From Fibrobacter sp. UBA4373 (GTDB lineage: Bacteria > Fibrobacterota > Fibrobacteria > Fibrobacterales > Fibrobacteraceae), in contig DGSB01000043.1 of assembly GCA_002390045.1 (NCBI GenBank), forward strand, positions 1 through 19,696: a stretch of DNA of 19,696 nucleotides, given 5' to 3'. The notes below the pieces were generated by a model, which did not search any database, was not told where the DNA came from, and was given only the letters and a program-made list of their open reading frames with translations. Position 1 is the first letter of the stretch. The number at the start of each line of letters is the position of its first letter. Positions 1 to 7,340 of the stretch are shown piece after piece. The position numbers and the translations under genes are program-made.

Positions 1-664
1 TGTGATCCTGCGGATACACAAAGTGGATGTCCTTCGTTTCACCCTTCTTCGTGCCGGTGAGGCCTTCGTCAAATCCCGGAGAAGCGGATTCGCCGAGGAG
101 AGAACGGAATTCACGGTCTTCCGGAATTTCCTTGTTTTCGCCATCGATCTTCACTTCGAGGTAGTTGCCCACGACAACGTCGCCCTTCTTGGATTCGCGG
201 TCCACCGATTCAGCGGTAGAATACATCTGGAGAACACGTTCCACTTCGGACTTTACTTCATCTTCGGAAACGACAACGTCCGGAACGGAGATGCCGAGAT
301 TCTTGTAATCCTTGATTTCGATTTCCGGATCCACTTCGACAATCGCAGTGAACGTAATGTCAGCCTGCTTGTCATCCTTGAAGTTTTCGACCTTCACGCG
401 GGAAACCGGAATAATGTTTGCCTTCTTGAGTTCTTCGCTCAAGGTGGAGTTCATCAATTCTTCGACCACTTCCTGACGGATCATTTCGCCGAAACGGGAA
501 ATGATGATGTTGCGAGGAACAGCGCCCGCGCGGAAGCCCTTCATCTGAACTTCCTTACGATAGCGAGTCACTTTCTTTTCGAACGGAGCCTTCAGGGCTT
601 CCTGCGGAATCGCAATTTCAATGTTGCGAGTAGTAGAGCTTGTTTCTTTGATCGAAGCTGTCAT
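1..664 (-). CDS. tig: Trigger factor, N-terminal half (3' end beyond window)
   Basis: Ribosome-associated chaperone and peptidyl-prolyl isomerase that meets nascent chains at the exit tunnel. About 221 codons are visible, roughly half the usual length of about 430. The ribosome-docking signature GFRAGAVP is at residues 43-50 of the N-terminal tail-binding domain, and the FKBP-like isomerase domain begins near residue 150 and runs out of the window. The ATG at 664-662 is preceded by GGAG with a 5 nt spacer, which fixes the start. It lies 40 nt after the tRNA-Leu on the same strand, so both may share a transcript. The C-terminal chaperone domain cannot be assessed. In many bacteria clpP and clpX follow tig; that cannot be checked here. 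Confidence 0.95.
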   Translation of the reverse strand, partial: MTASIKETSSTTRNIEIAIPQEALKAPFEKKVTRYRKEVQMKGFRAGAVPRNIIISRFGEMIRQEVVEELMNSTLSEELKKANIIPVSRVKVENFKDDKQADITFTAIVEVDPEIEIKDYKNLGISVPDVVVSEDEVKSEVERVLQMYSTAESVDRESKKGDVVVGNYLEVKIDGENKEIPEDREFRSLLGESASPGFDEGLTGTKKGETKDIHFVYPQDH

Positions 665-704
665 GTTATCTCCATGAGTAAAAACTCGGGGGTTAGTCAA
701 AAGA

Positions 705-787
<83 letters not shown>

Positions 788-810
788 TTCGAAAGCCAAA
801 AATACAAAAA

Positions 811-840
811 AAGATGGGATTCCGCCATAGCCAACGTCAA
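811..840 (-). promoter_or_regulatory. Candidate sigma70-type promoter for tRNA-Leu and tig
   Basis: On the minus strand TTGACG (840-835) is followed after 18 nt by CATCTT (816-811). This is a good -35 box but a poor -10 box (3 of 6 matches). Initiation would fall about 25-30 nt before the tRNA 5' end, followed by a T-rich stretch. This is the best candidate I find in the 178 bp gap between the divergent tRNA and flippase genes, and it is weak. Confidence 0.22.
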
Positions 841-962
841 ACGCGTTCCAATAACAGGAGGATTCAACCCTTGAACCGCCAAAAAGGAACGTCATCAGAG
901 GATGTGTGTTGGCAAACCTCCCGATTTCTACAGAAAAGCGATAAAACAATTATCTTTTGGGC

Positions 963-2204
963 ATGTCGAACGCATTTCGGACTATCCGCATCGGAGTTTT
1001 CATTTCCGCGGTCAACCTTTTGATTCAAGGGGTTGCGTTCCTCGTCAGCAATTTCATGGCGAAAAACCTCGGGAACGTCTCGTTTGCCTACTTCGGCATT
1101 CTCCAGAGCGATTACACCCTCTTTACCGCTCTTGCCGATTTTGGAACGGCGACGCTACTGCTCGCCTTTTTTGGAAAGAAAGTCGTGCAAGGGAAAATGC
1201 TCTCGTCCGCATTCCAATTGAGATACGTTCTCACGTTCGGTTCGATGCTCTTGATGATGCTTTTTGCGTGCCTTGTACGCTGGAACCACCCAGCATTCCG
1301 TGGCGAATTCATCATGGCTTTCGGACTTTTATTCCAGCACGCCTTCTTCGACTGGTACTTCATCTGCGGCAAATTTTGGAAAAAGCTTCTCGTCGCCAAA
1401 ATCCTGCACACGATTTCCTATTCGAGCATCATGGGCTTCTCGCTGTTTTACCTTCAAATCGAGAGCATCGAAGGGATTGCCCTCTCCATGGTTCTCGCGG
1501 CTCTCCCCGCTTGGGGATTCGGAGCGACTGCGGCACTCCGCCCGATCATTTTCAAATTTACCCGCCGGAGTTTTCTTTTCATCCGTCTCATGCTCGCCAA
1601 AGCCTTCCCCTTCGCCCTTTCAAGCCTCGCGAGCTTTCTCTATCTGCCACTCGGTCTTTATGCGATGGACGTATACGCTCCCCGTGAAATGTTCGGAGCC
1701 TATAATTATGCAAACAAATTAATCGTCCTCGCCTCGGGACTCATGGTAAACTTCATTTCATCCTCGCTCGTTACCAAGCATGAAGTCCAGGACGAAAAAT
1801 TCCACGTCAAAGATATCGCCATTTTCACAGCCTTTATCGCCGCTTGCTGCTCCCCCGCCTGGACAATCCCCGGATTCTGCCTTAAAACGCTCTTTTTCGC
1901 CGCTCCCATCCATTCCAATCCGGAATTGCTCGCCTTCGGCGCATTCTGCTTTTCAACCCTTGTCTTTTCGCTCATATTCCAAGCGACCCGCGTAAGTCTC
2001 GTCGCGACCATGCTCAAAGAAAAGCGCCTCTGGACTTATGTCGCCCTCATCTTTATCGGAGGCGCGATGAACGCTTTTGCCGTTTTCGGGCTTCCCCTCT
2101 GCGGTGTGGAATCCCGCTTCATCCCGATCCTGACACTGACCGGAGACGCTTCCCTGAGCATCCTTCTCGTCATCTATTTCAGAAAAAGATTTTCTTTACG
2201 ATAG
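963..2204 (+). CDS. Polysaccharide flippase, MOP/Wzx-like membrane protein
   Basis: Predicted integral inner-membrane protein of 413 residues, made almost wholly of hydrophobic segments separated by short basic loops. This fits the 12-14 helix MOP (MATE-like) fold of Wzx flippases, which move undecaprenyl-linked repeat units to the periplasm. The first segment (about residues 8-33, ending FMAKNLG) resembles the usual N-terminal helix of O-antigen/teichoic acid export proteins. ATG at 963 is preferred; an in-frame TTG at 957 would add only two residues. Neither has a convincing Shine-Dalgarno sequence. It is the only gene here on the plus strand, is divergent from the tRNA, and its 3' end overlaps the acyltransferase by 26 bp. 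Substrate is unknown; another MOP exporter role is possible. Confidence 0.82.
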   Translation: MSNAFRTIRIGVFISAVNLLIQGVAFLVSNFMAKNLGNVSFAYFGILQSDYTLFTALADFGTATLLLAFFGKKVVQGKMLSSAFQLRYVLTFGSMLLMMLFACLVRWNHPAFRGEFIMAFGLLFQHAFFDWYFICGKFWKKLLVAKILHTISYSSIMGFSLFYLQIESIEGIALSMVLAALPAWGFGATAALRPIIFKFTRRSFLFIRLMLAKAFPFALSSLASFLYLPLGLYAMDVYAPREMFGAYNYANKLIVLASGLMVNFISSSLVTKHEVQDEKFHVKDIAIFTAFIAACCSPAWTIPGFCLKTLFFAAPIHSNPELLAFGAFCFSTLVFSLIFQATRVSLVATMLKEKRLWTYVALIFIGGAMNAFAVFGLPLCGVESRFIPILTLTGDASLSILLVIYFRKRFSLR

Positions 2205-3087
2205 GAATCCTAGAAAGTCCTAGCGTCACTCCGGCATCTACAACAAGGCGCAAAGCGGCCACCGTGACCATATCCGGAATTTTCGCATACCAATCGAACA
2301 GCATAAATTCCGCATAATGGACACCCAACAGCAAAAGCGACCAGCGTCCATAAAATGCCAGCCCTTTCTGCAACCAGGCCACTCGCGAGACCGTTTTCAA
2401 AAACCAGTATAAAAAGAGCGTCGTCGAAAGAGCGCCCACCACATTCAGCGGGTAACAAGGATAGAGCATCGTATGCACATCCATTTCGCCGCACCCCAGG
2501 AAAATTCCAATCGAAAGGGTCAAAGCGAATACAGCCATTCCCAAATTCACTTCGACATTTTTCTTAGCCCATAAAAATCCAAGTGCGTAAAAAATAATCG
2601 ACGAAACGCCCACCCAAAAACCGAGCGAGAATTCCGATTTCAATCCGAGCACAGCAACCGCCACCGAAGCAAGGCTCGCCAAAAGGGCTCCCCACTTCCA
2701 TTTCGAAACGGCATTAAAAATTTCCCGGCACCAAAATAAAGCGAGCAAAAACCAAATCGGGCCAATCCCAAAATCTCCGGTCAAGATGCTTTTTCCAAAC
2801 CGCAACGGCGTCGAAAAATCTTGCAACCGGAAAGCATCCACTAAAAATTTCAAAAAAACGACCGCTGCAAAAATCAAATAGGGAACGATCAAACGTTTCA
2901 AATCCGTCTTCAAACAGACAGATGGCTCTTTCGGTCTAAAGAAATATCCCGAAACCATAAAGAACATCGGAATGTGGAACAAATAAATCGCATGATGCAG
3001 GGACGGGTGAATTTGAGAGTGCCCCAGCACCATCAATAAAATCGCAACCCCTTTCATCATATCAAAAACGGGATTACGCACGGTCAT
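2179..3087 (-). CDS. Acyltransferase-3 family membrane protein (probable glycan O-acyltransferase)
   Basis: Multi-pass protein of 302 residues with the N-terminal hallmarks of acyltransferase family 3 (OafA/OatA/NodX type): a Phe-Asp-x-x-Lys-Gly-x-Ala-Ile stretch, then LMVLGHS containing the family His, then FHIPMFFMVSGYFF. Such enzymes transfer acetyl or similar groups from the cytoplasmic side to sugars. I chose ATG at 3087 and not the in-frame ATG at 3147 because it makes a 4-nt ATGA overlap with the polymerase stop and has AGAGGA a few nt upstream. The length is at the short end for the family, with no periplasmic SGNH domain. Its last residues are encoded opposite the flippase 3' end. 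Likely modifies the glycan assembled by its neighbours; the acyl group and target sugar cannot be read from sequence. Confidence 0.8.
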   Translation of the reverse strand: MTVRNPVFDMMKGVAILLMVLGHSQIHPSLHHAIYLFHIPMFFMVSGYFFRPKEPSVCLKTDLKRLIVPYLIFAAVVFLKFLVDAFRLQDFSTPLRFGKSILTGDFGIGPIWFLLALFWCREIFNAVSKWKWGALLASLASVAVAVLGLKSEFSLGFWVGVSSIIFYALGFLWAKKNVEVNLGMAVFALTLSIGIFLGCGEMDVHTMLYPCYPLNVVGALSTTLFLYWFLKTVSRVAWLQKGLAFYGRWSLLLLGVHYAEFMLFDWYAKIPDMVTVAALRLVVDAGVTLGLSRIPIVKKIFF

Positions 3088-4364
3088 GAAATCCTCTTTC
3101 GGTTCGTCATGCAAATCGACGAAATCGCATAAATCAAAATTCCCCAAACCCAGAAAAGCCCCTGTTTATATCCCGCCAAGAAGAACCAAAACCCGACAAA
3201 ATAAATGAACAGCACGTAAAGCATCACACGGCGCAGAGTCCGTTCCCGATTCATCCGCGCATAAAGAACCGACAAGGCGAGTCCCGCCAAAAACGGAAAA
3301 ATAAAGCACCCCGGCAATCCAAAGTCTTTATAAACTTCCCACAGGTAACCCGTTGTATTATATCCTGGGATTTTTTCAACACTCTTGTTGAAAAGTCCAT
3401 CCCAACCCATACTCGTTCGAATCGCCCCCGGCACGCCCGAATACTCCAACATGCCCGCAAAGAAATCTATTCCATAGGTGAACGAATGAATATGCCTATC
3501 CGGATCCGGATTCAGCACATAATCCAAATTCCAATAGTTATTCGCCACATAGCGGTAAGGCATCGTCATCGCAGCATCCATCGTCATCGATTGAATCGAA
3601 TTGTTTCCCAAATATTGGGAACGTGCCGAAGCCACAAACACAAACGCCGAAATTCCCATCGCAAGGAACGCCGCGATCAACAGCACCGGAATGCGCTTCC
3701 GTAAATAGTTAAAAAGGATCACCAAAAAACCGACGCACATAAAAAGTGTCGTCCGGCTCGGATACGCACAAATGCTCAGCAAGGCGATCAAAGGCGCCAC
3801 CACACGGGAAACATTCCGAATCCAACGCACAGGATTCACCGATTTAAACATCGCCACACCAAAAAGCATCACCACGAGCGGCGCACTCGAAAAGAATTGC
3901 GCATAGATTCCGTAATTGATCAGCGGAGACGTCCAATGACTCGGATCACCCGAAAAAAGAATCAACGTTCCCACAATCTGGATGATTCCAAAAATTCCAA
4001 CCAGATAAACGCCAAGGATCGCACAAGAAAGCACAAAATGCCATTTCCAGTTATAAACCGGATTTTCGGGCTCTTGCGACCGGGGCGGCAAATTTCTCTG
4101 TTCAACACCCCATTGGTATAACAGGCACGCCGACGTAAAAGAAACAAGCGCCCCCACCCAAACGCCCCACGTTTTCAAATGAAACGGAGTCATCGCCTTA
4201 TCCATCTGCAGATAGGCAATCGCAAGCGTCAAGCACTGGAAAAAGATGTAAACGGAAGCCGGAGAAAAAAAGTCTTTCTTTGCACGCCAAGTATAGAACA
4301 ACAGTCCCACCACAATCAGGGAAAGGACCGTCGTCTCTGGATATTCGCTTATCAGCGAAAACAT
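3084..4364 (-). CDS. O-antigen/oligosaccharide repeat-unit polymerase, Wzy-like
   Basis: Hydrophobic protein of 426 residues with about ten predicted membrane helices and one long extracytoplasmic loop (about residues 245-345), the layout of Wzy polymerases that join lipid-linked repeat units in the periplasm. Family-typical features are the PSRTTL loop motif at 202-207 and the GYNTTGYLWEVYKDFG stretch at 334-349. Wzy proteins are poorly conserved, so the call also rests on context between a Wzz-like protein and an acyltransferase. The ATG overlaps the upstream stop by one base (TAATG), and its TGA overlaps the next ATG, indicating translational coupling on both sides. A WaaL-type ligase is an alternative but fits the arrangement less well. 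Confidence 0.78.
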   Translation of the reverse strand: MFSLISEYPETTVLSLIVVGLLFYTWRAKKDFFSPASVYIFFQCLTLAIAYLQMDKAMTPFHLKTWGVWVGALVSFTSACLLYQWGVEQRNLPPRSQEPENPVYNWKWHFVLSCAILGVYLVGIFGIIQIVGTLILFSGDPSHWTSPLINYGIYAQFFSSAPLVVMLFGVAMFKSVNPVRWIRNVSRVVAPLIALLSICAYPSRTTLFMCVGFLVILFNYLRKRIPVLLIAAFLAMGISAFVFVASARSQYLGNNSIQSMTMDAAMTMPYRYVANNYWNLDYVLNPDPDRHIHSFTYGIDFFAGMLEYSGVPGAIRTSMGWDGLFNKSVEKIPGYNTTGYLWEVYKDFGLPGCFIFPFLAGLALSVLYARMNRERTLRRVMLYVLFIYFVGFWFFLAGYKQGLFWVWGILIYAISSICMTNRKRIS

Positions 4365-5593
4365 TAGCCCGCGCGATTCCTTCTAAAGAATCCGACGAAA
4401 GTCAACCATTCTTTTTCCAAAGCGGAGCCCGTTCCTTTCTGCGACTTCACGAGTTCAATGAAATTGCAAAGGATGGTTGCCAAAAGCGTAGACACAAAAA
4501 CCGTAAAGATTAACGACACTCCGCGGAGCGGAGAAACCTTCTTATCGTTAGGCCAAGGAGCTTCAAGCACGTGCAAGTTCGTCAACTTCTTCGCTTCTTC
4601 GAGCTGCATTTGTTCGCTTTGCTGGCGAAGCAACTTGTACATGGCCACTTGCACTTTTAATTCCTGTTCCTTGCGCATATATTCCGCACCCAGTTCCGGG
4701 CTTTTCTTCAGCGTAATCAGTCCTAACGATTGCTGTTTGCCGTTCAATGTCTGGTTGATCGCCACATTCAACGAATTGTAACGTTTGGAAAGTTCGTTAT
4801 AGCGTTTGGATTCCGTGCCATGCATCTGGCCTTCGTAATTCATTTCTACAGAAACACCTTGCCGTTCCGTCTGGAGCGAAGTCAAATACTTAATGGTCGC
4901 TTCCATCTGGACTTCAGGTTCATAAAAATTATTATCCACCTGGAATTTCACAAAATCTTCCTGCAAGGAATCCAGGCCCTTCAGACATTCCGCAATCCGA
5001 TTGTCAAAATATTCGCGACTCTGGGCTGCCTGCTTTGTCTTAAAGGCGTTGAACATCGAATCCGCTTTTTCGAGCATAAACGTCGCCATTTGCGAAGCGA
5101 TCCGATAATCTTCATCCTCGATCGTCACTTCGAGCATATTTTCATCCGTCAAGGAAAGCTTAAAATTCTTGCGGAATTTTTTCAGCAAATCCGCCCGAAA
5201 CTTTCCATCAAATTCATAATGCTTCGCAAGATCAAAGTGATCGATGACCATATCCTGCAATTCTTTCGAATCAAAAATGGTCCAAATCGCATCTGCATCC
5301 ACCGAAGCCGAACCCAAACCCAGCATCGAAGCATAAGACGAAAGTTCACCATCCAGTAAACCGGAAAGTGCACCCATGGAAGAATTATCGGGCGGAGGCG
5401 TTACCACCGCTTTTGCCGCATAAGTCGGTTTTATCACCCACATCACAAGGATAAACACGGCAATCGTCGGAATCAAAACTAAGGCACAGCAAAGCTTGAA
5501 ATGTTTCAGGTCATTGTTGATCAGACGAAAAAGAGTTTCGGTTAAACCTGGAGTTTCAGAGTGCATAGAAGTTTTACTTGTTGTAATAGACAT
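4364..5593 (-). CDS. Wzz-like polysaccharide co-polymerase (chain-length determinant)
   Basis: Inner-membrane protein of 409 residues with the two-helix topology of polysaccharide co-polymerases: helix 1 at about 33-54, a large mostly helical periplasmic domain with coiled-coil character (about 150-335), a Pro-containing segment (APWP at 345-348, then KKVSPLRG), and helix 2 at about 359-380. A basic cytoplasmic tail follows. There is no Walker A/B or Tyr-rich tail, so it lacks the BY-kinase domain of Wzc-type proteins. It probably sets the chain length of polymer made by the next gene. The start is uncertain: ATG at 5593 overlaps the upstream gene by 20 bp, while ATG at 5566 leaves a 7 nt gap and still precedes helix 1; neither has a clear ribosome binding site. 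Confidence 0.85.
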   Translation of the reverse strand: MSITTSKTSMHSETPGLTETLFRLINNDLKHFKLCCALVLIPTIAVFILVMWVIKPTYAAKAVVTPPPDNSSMGALSGLLDGELSSYASMLGLGSASVDADAIWTIFDSKELQDMVIDHFDLAKHYEFDGKFRADLLKKFRKNFKLSLTDENMLEVTIEDEDYRIASQMATFMLEKADSMFNAFKTKQAAQSREYFDNRIAECLKGLDSLQEDFVKFQVDNNFYEPEVQMEATIKYLTSLQTERQGVSVEMNYEGQMHGTESKRYNELSKRYNSLNVAINQTLNGKQQSLGLITLKKSPELGAEYMRKEQELKVQVAMYKLLRQQSEQMQLEEAKKLTNLHVLEAPWPNDKKVSPLRGVSLIFTVFVSTLLATILCNFIELVKSQKGTGSALEKEWLTFVGFFRRNRAG

Positions 5594-6758
5594 AGATGGT
5601 CAAAGCCGAAGCGAGAACAGTCAAAAGGGACGACATAAACAACGTGAAATCCTTAAACCGTTCATAATTGCTCTTCGGAATTTCGATATAGTCACCCGGC
5701 AAAATCGGATCGCCCGTCGCATTCACGTAGATCGTTTCGCGATCACCTCGGATAACCTTGACCTGGTCAAAGGATCCCGAAATCGTCGTCACGCCCGCTG
5801 CGGCAATATAATCCAGAGCGTGCCATGCAGGATTATACTGTTGACGTCCAACACCAGCCACGGCACCACCGACATACACAATCAAAGATTTCATCGTATA
5901 TTCGACTTCCGCGCCTGCAGGAACAACCGTTTTTTCCGCATCCAAAAGCGGAAGCGACGTCGTCTTTCCATCCTTTTCTCGGATCGACACCGACTGATAG
6001 CCGATGTTCGGAATACGCGTTCCGCCAGCCCTTTCAAAATAATAGGCAACCGTTTCCCCTTCCTTATACGGAATGGCGGAACGATAGTTCGAAAGAATGA
6101 TGGTCACGGCATCTTTTAAATTCGAAAACGGCACATAGACCTGATCCCCTTGTTTCATAATCAAGTCATTTGCAAAATCGCCTTCATTGATGACCTTCAA
6201 ATAATCCACATGAATCGTGTCATTCCCGCGGATAATTTGAACGTCTTCGTCTCGACCCGCCGGCAAAATTCCGCCGACCATTTGCAACAAACGGCTCAAG
6301 CGAGTCTGAGGTTCCACAAGAACCTGTCCCACTTGCGAAACAGCCCCCATCACATTCACAATGATTTTTTTCAGCTGCGCCAGCTGAACAAAGCAATACT
6401 CAGGATTGTATCGCTTGGAAACCAGCTCACGAATTTCCTTTCGCACTTCCGCAAGAGTCTTACCATTGACATTCAATGACCCGCATTCTTCGATGATAAT
6501 ATTTCCATCCGGATAAACCTTCACCGAAAGGTAAGTGCTTTCCAGGGTAATATCCAGGTAATCTCCCGGCCCAAGCGTATAAGAAGAATCCACAACGCCT
6601 TCGCTATAGCTTGGCTGCATGGTTACCGTATTACGGGCAACCGAAGTCGGAGCATTCGATGTGGACAAAGACTGGAATGAGCTCAAGTCTGCCGCAAACA
6701 CGGACGTCACGCCGCATAGAGTCGCCAGCCAAAAAAAGAAAATTTTAAAAAAACGCAT
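5574..6758 (-). CDS. Polysaccharide export protein, Wza-like with SLBB domains
   Basis: Predicted periplasmic/outer-membrane export protein of 394 residues. An N-terminal signal peptide (basic MRFFK, hydrophobic core, SVFA-ADL cleavage near residue 22) has no lipobox Cys, unlike the E. coli Wza lipoprotein. The Poly_export domain begins at YTLGPGDYLDI (60-70). SLBB-type beta-grasp repeats follow, seen as the VNVMGAVSQVGQV and VYVGGAVAGVGRQ segments. The protein ends in a hydrophobic helix (about 369-390) with a short polar tail. Members of this family form the channel for capsule or exopolysaccharide export and act with a Wzz/Wzc-like partner, encoded next. It is the first gene of the minus-strand polysaccharide block, 97 bp after rplQ and beyond a terminator; I see no clear promoter in that gap, only GGAA about 8 nt before the ATG. 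Confidence 0.87.
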   Translation of the reverse strand: MRFFKIFFFWLATLCGVTSVFAADLSSFQSLSTSNAPTSVARNTVTMQPSYSEGVVDSSYTLGPGDYLDITLESTYLSVKVYPDGNIIIEECGSLNVNGKTLAEVRKEIRELVSKRYNPEYCFVQLAQLKKIIVNVMGAVSQVGQVLVEPQTRLSRLLQMVGGILPAGRDEDVQIIRGNDTIHVDYLKVINEGDFANDLIMKQGDQVYVPFSNLKDAVTIILSNYRSAIPYKEGETVAYYFERAGGTRIPNIGYQSVSIREKDGKTTSLPLLDAEKTVVPAGAEVEYTMKSLIVYVGGAVAGVGRQQYNPAWHALDYIAAAGVTTISGSFDQVKVIRGDRETIYVNATGDPILPGDYIEIPKSNYERFKDFTLFMSSLLTVLASALTIYVYYNK

Positions 6759-6808
6759 AAACTATTCCAAACGGAAATCCATGGACCACGATAGTTGTCA
6801 TAAAATAC

Positions 6809-6835
6809 AAAAAACCCGGCTCGTTAAAGCCGGGT
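6809..6835 (-). terminator. Intrinsic terminator after rplQ
   Basis: On the minus strand ACCCGGC (6835-6829) pairs perfectly with GCCGGGT (6820-6814); an extra T-A pair gives 8 bp with a 6 nt loop. TTTTTT and then a T-rich TATTTT follow immediately. It lies about 20 nt after the rplQ stop and marks the end of the ribosomal operon. There is no comparable T-tract on the plus-strand side, so it acts in one direction. Confidence 0.88.
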
Positions 6836-6855
6836 CTTTCGAAATCTGGAACGAT

Positions 6856-7335
6856 TTACTTTTCCGCTTCCTTAGCAGCGCCCTTGACCATGTCAATCGG
6901 CTTTGCATCAGCAGCCGGAGCGTCAGCCTTCGGAGCCTTCTTAGCCTTGATTTCGTCTTCAACGAGAGAAACCAAAGCCATTTCAGCAGCGTCACCAGCG
7001 CGGTTCGGACCGAGCTTCAGCACGCGAGTGTAACCGCCATTGCGGTCCTTATAGCGCGGGCCAATCACGTCGAAGAGTCCCTGGAGGACCTTCGGGTCAC
7101 GAACGATACGAGCAGCTTCACGACGAGCGGAGAGGTCACCCTTCTTTGCATAGGTCACCAAGCGATCCACAACACCGCGGACAAGGCGAGCCTTGAGGAG
7201 AGTCGTGCGCACAGAGCGGTTGAGCTGATCCTCTTCCAGGCCTTTTTCGAGGATGGAAGTCGCGAGGCTACGGAGGATGGCACGCTTATGTTGTGCGTTC
7301 ACACCGAGTTTCTTGTTCTTTACACCGTGTCTCAT
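6856..7335 (-). CDS. rplQ: Large ribosomal subunit protein L17 (bL17)
   Basis: L17 of the large subunit, 159 residues. The N-terminal core (MRHGVKNKKLGVNAQHKRAILRSL) and the RLVTYAKKGDLSARREA region are typical. The core is complete by about residue 125; an Ala/Lys/Asp-rich tail (KAKKAPKADAPAADAKP and beyond) follows, so the protein is longer than the roughly 120-130 residues common in the family. It is the last gene before the terminator. Its ATG lies 5 nt after the rpoA stop, and its AAGGA ribosome binding site lies inside the end of rpoA, implying coupling. Confidence 0.97.
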   Translation of the reverse strand: MRHGVKNKKLGVNAQHKRAILRSLATSILEKGLEEDQLNRSVRTTLLKARLVRGVVDRLVTYAKKGDLSARREAARIVRDPKVLQGLFDVIGPRYKDRNGGYTRVLKLGPNRAGDAAEMALVSLVEDEIKAKKAPKADAPAADAKPIDMVKGAAKEAEK

Positions 7336-7340
7336 TTTTC

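Noticed and set aside
681..700. Short inverted repeat GAGT-TTTT-ACTC between the tRNA and tig as a terminator
   Set aside because: Only 4 bp of weak stem, no T-tract after it, and it sits against the tig ribosome binding site.
3088..3147. An extra 20 residues at the N-terminus of the acyltransferase from ATG 3147
   Set aside because: It would overlap the polymerase gene by 64 bp, while ATG 3087 gives a standard ATGA junction with AGAGGA upstream.
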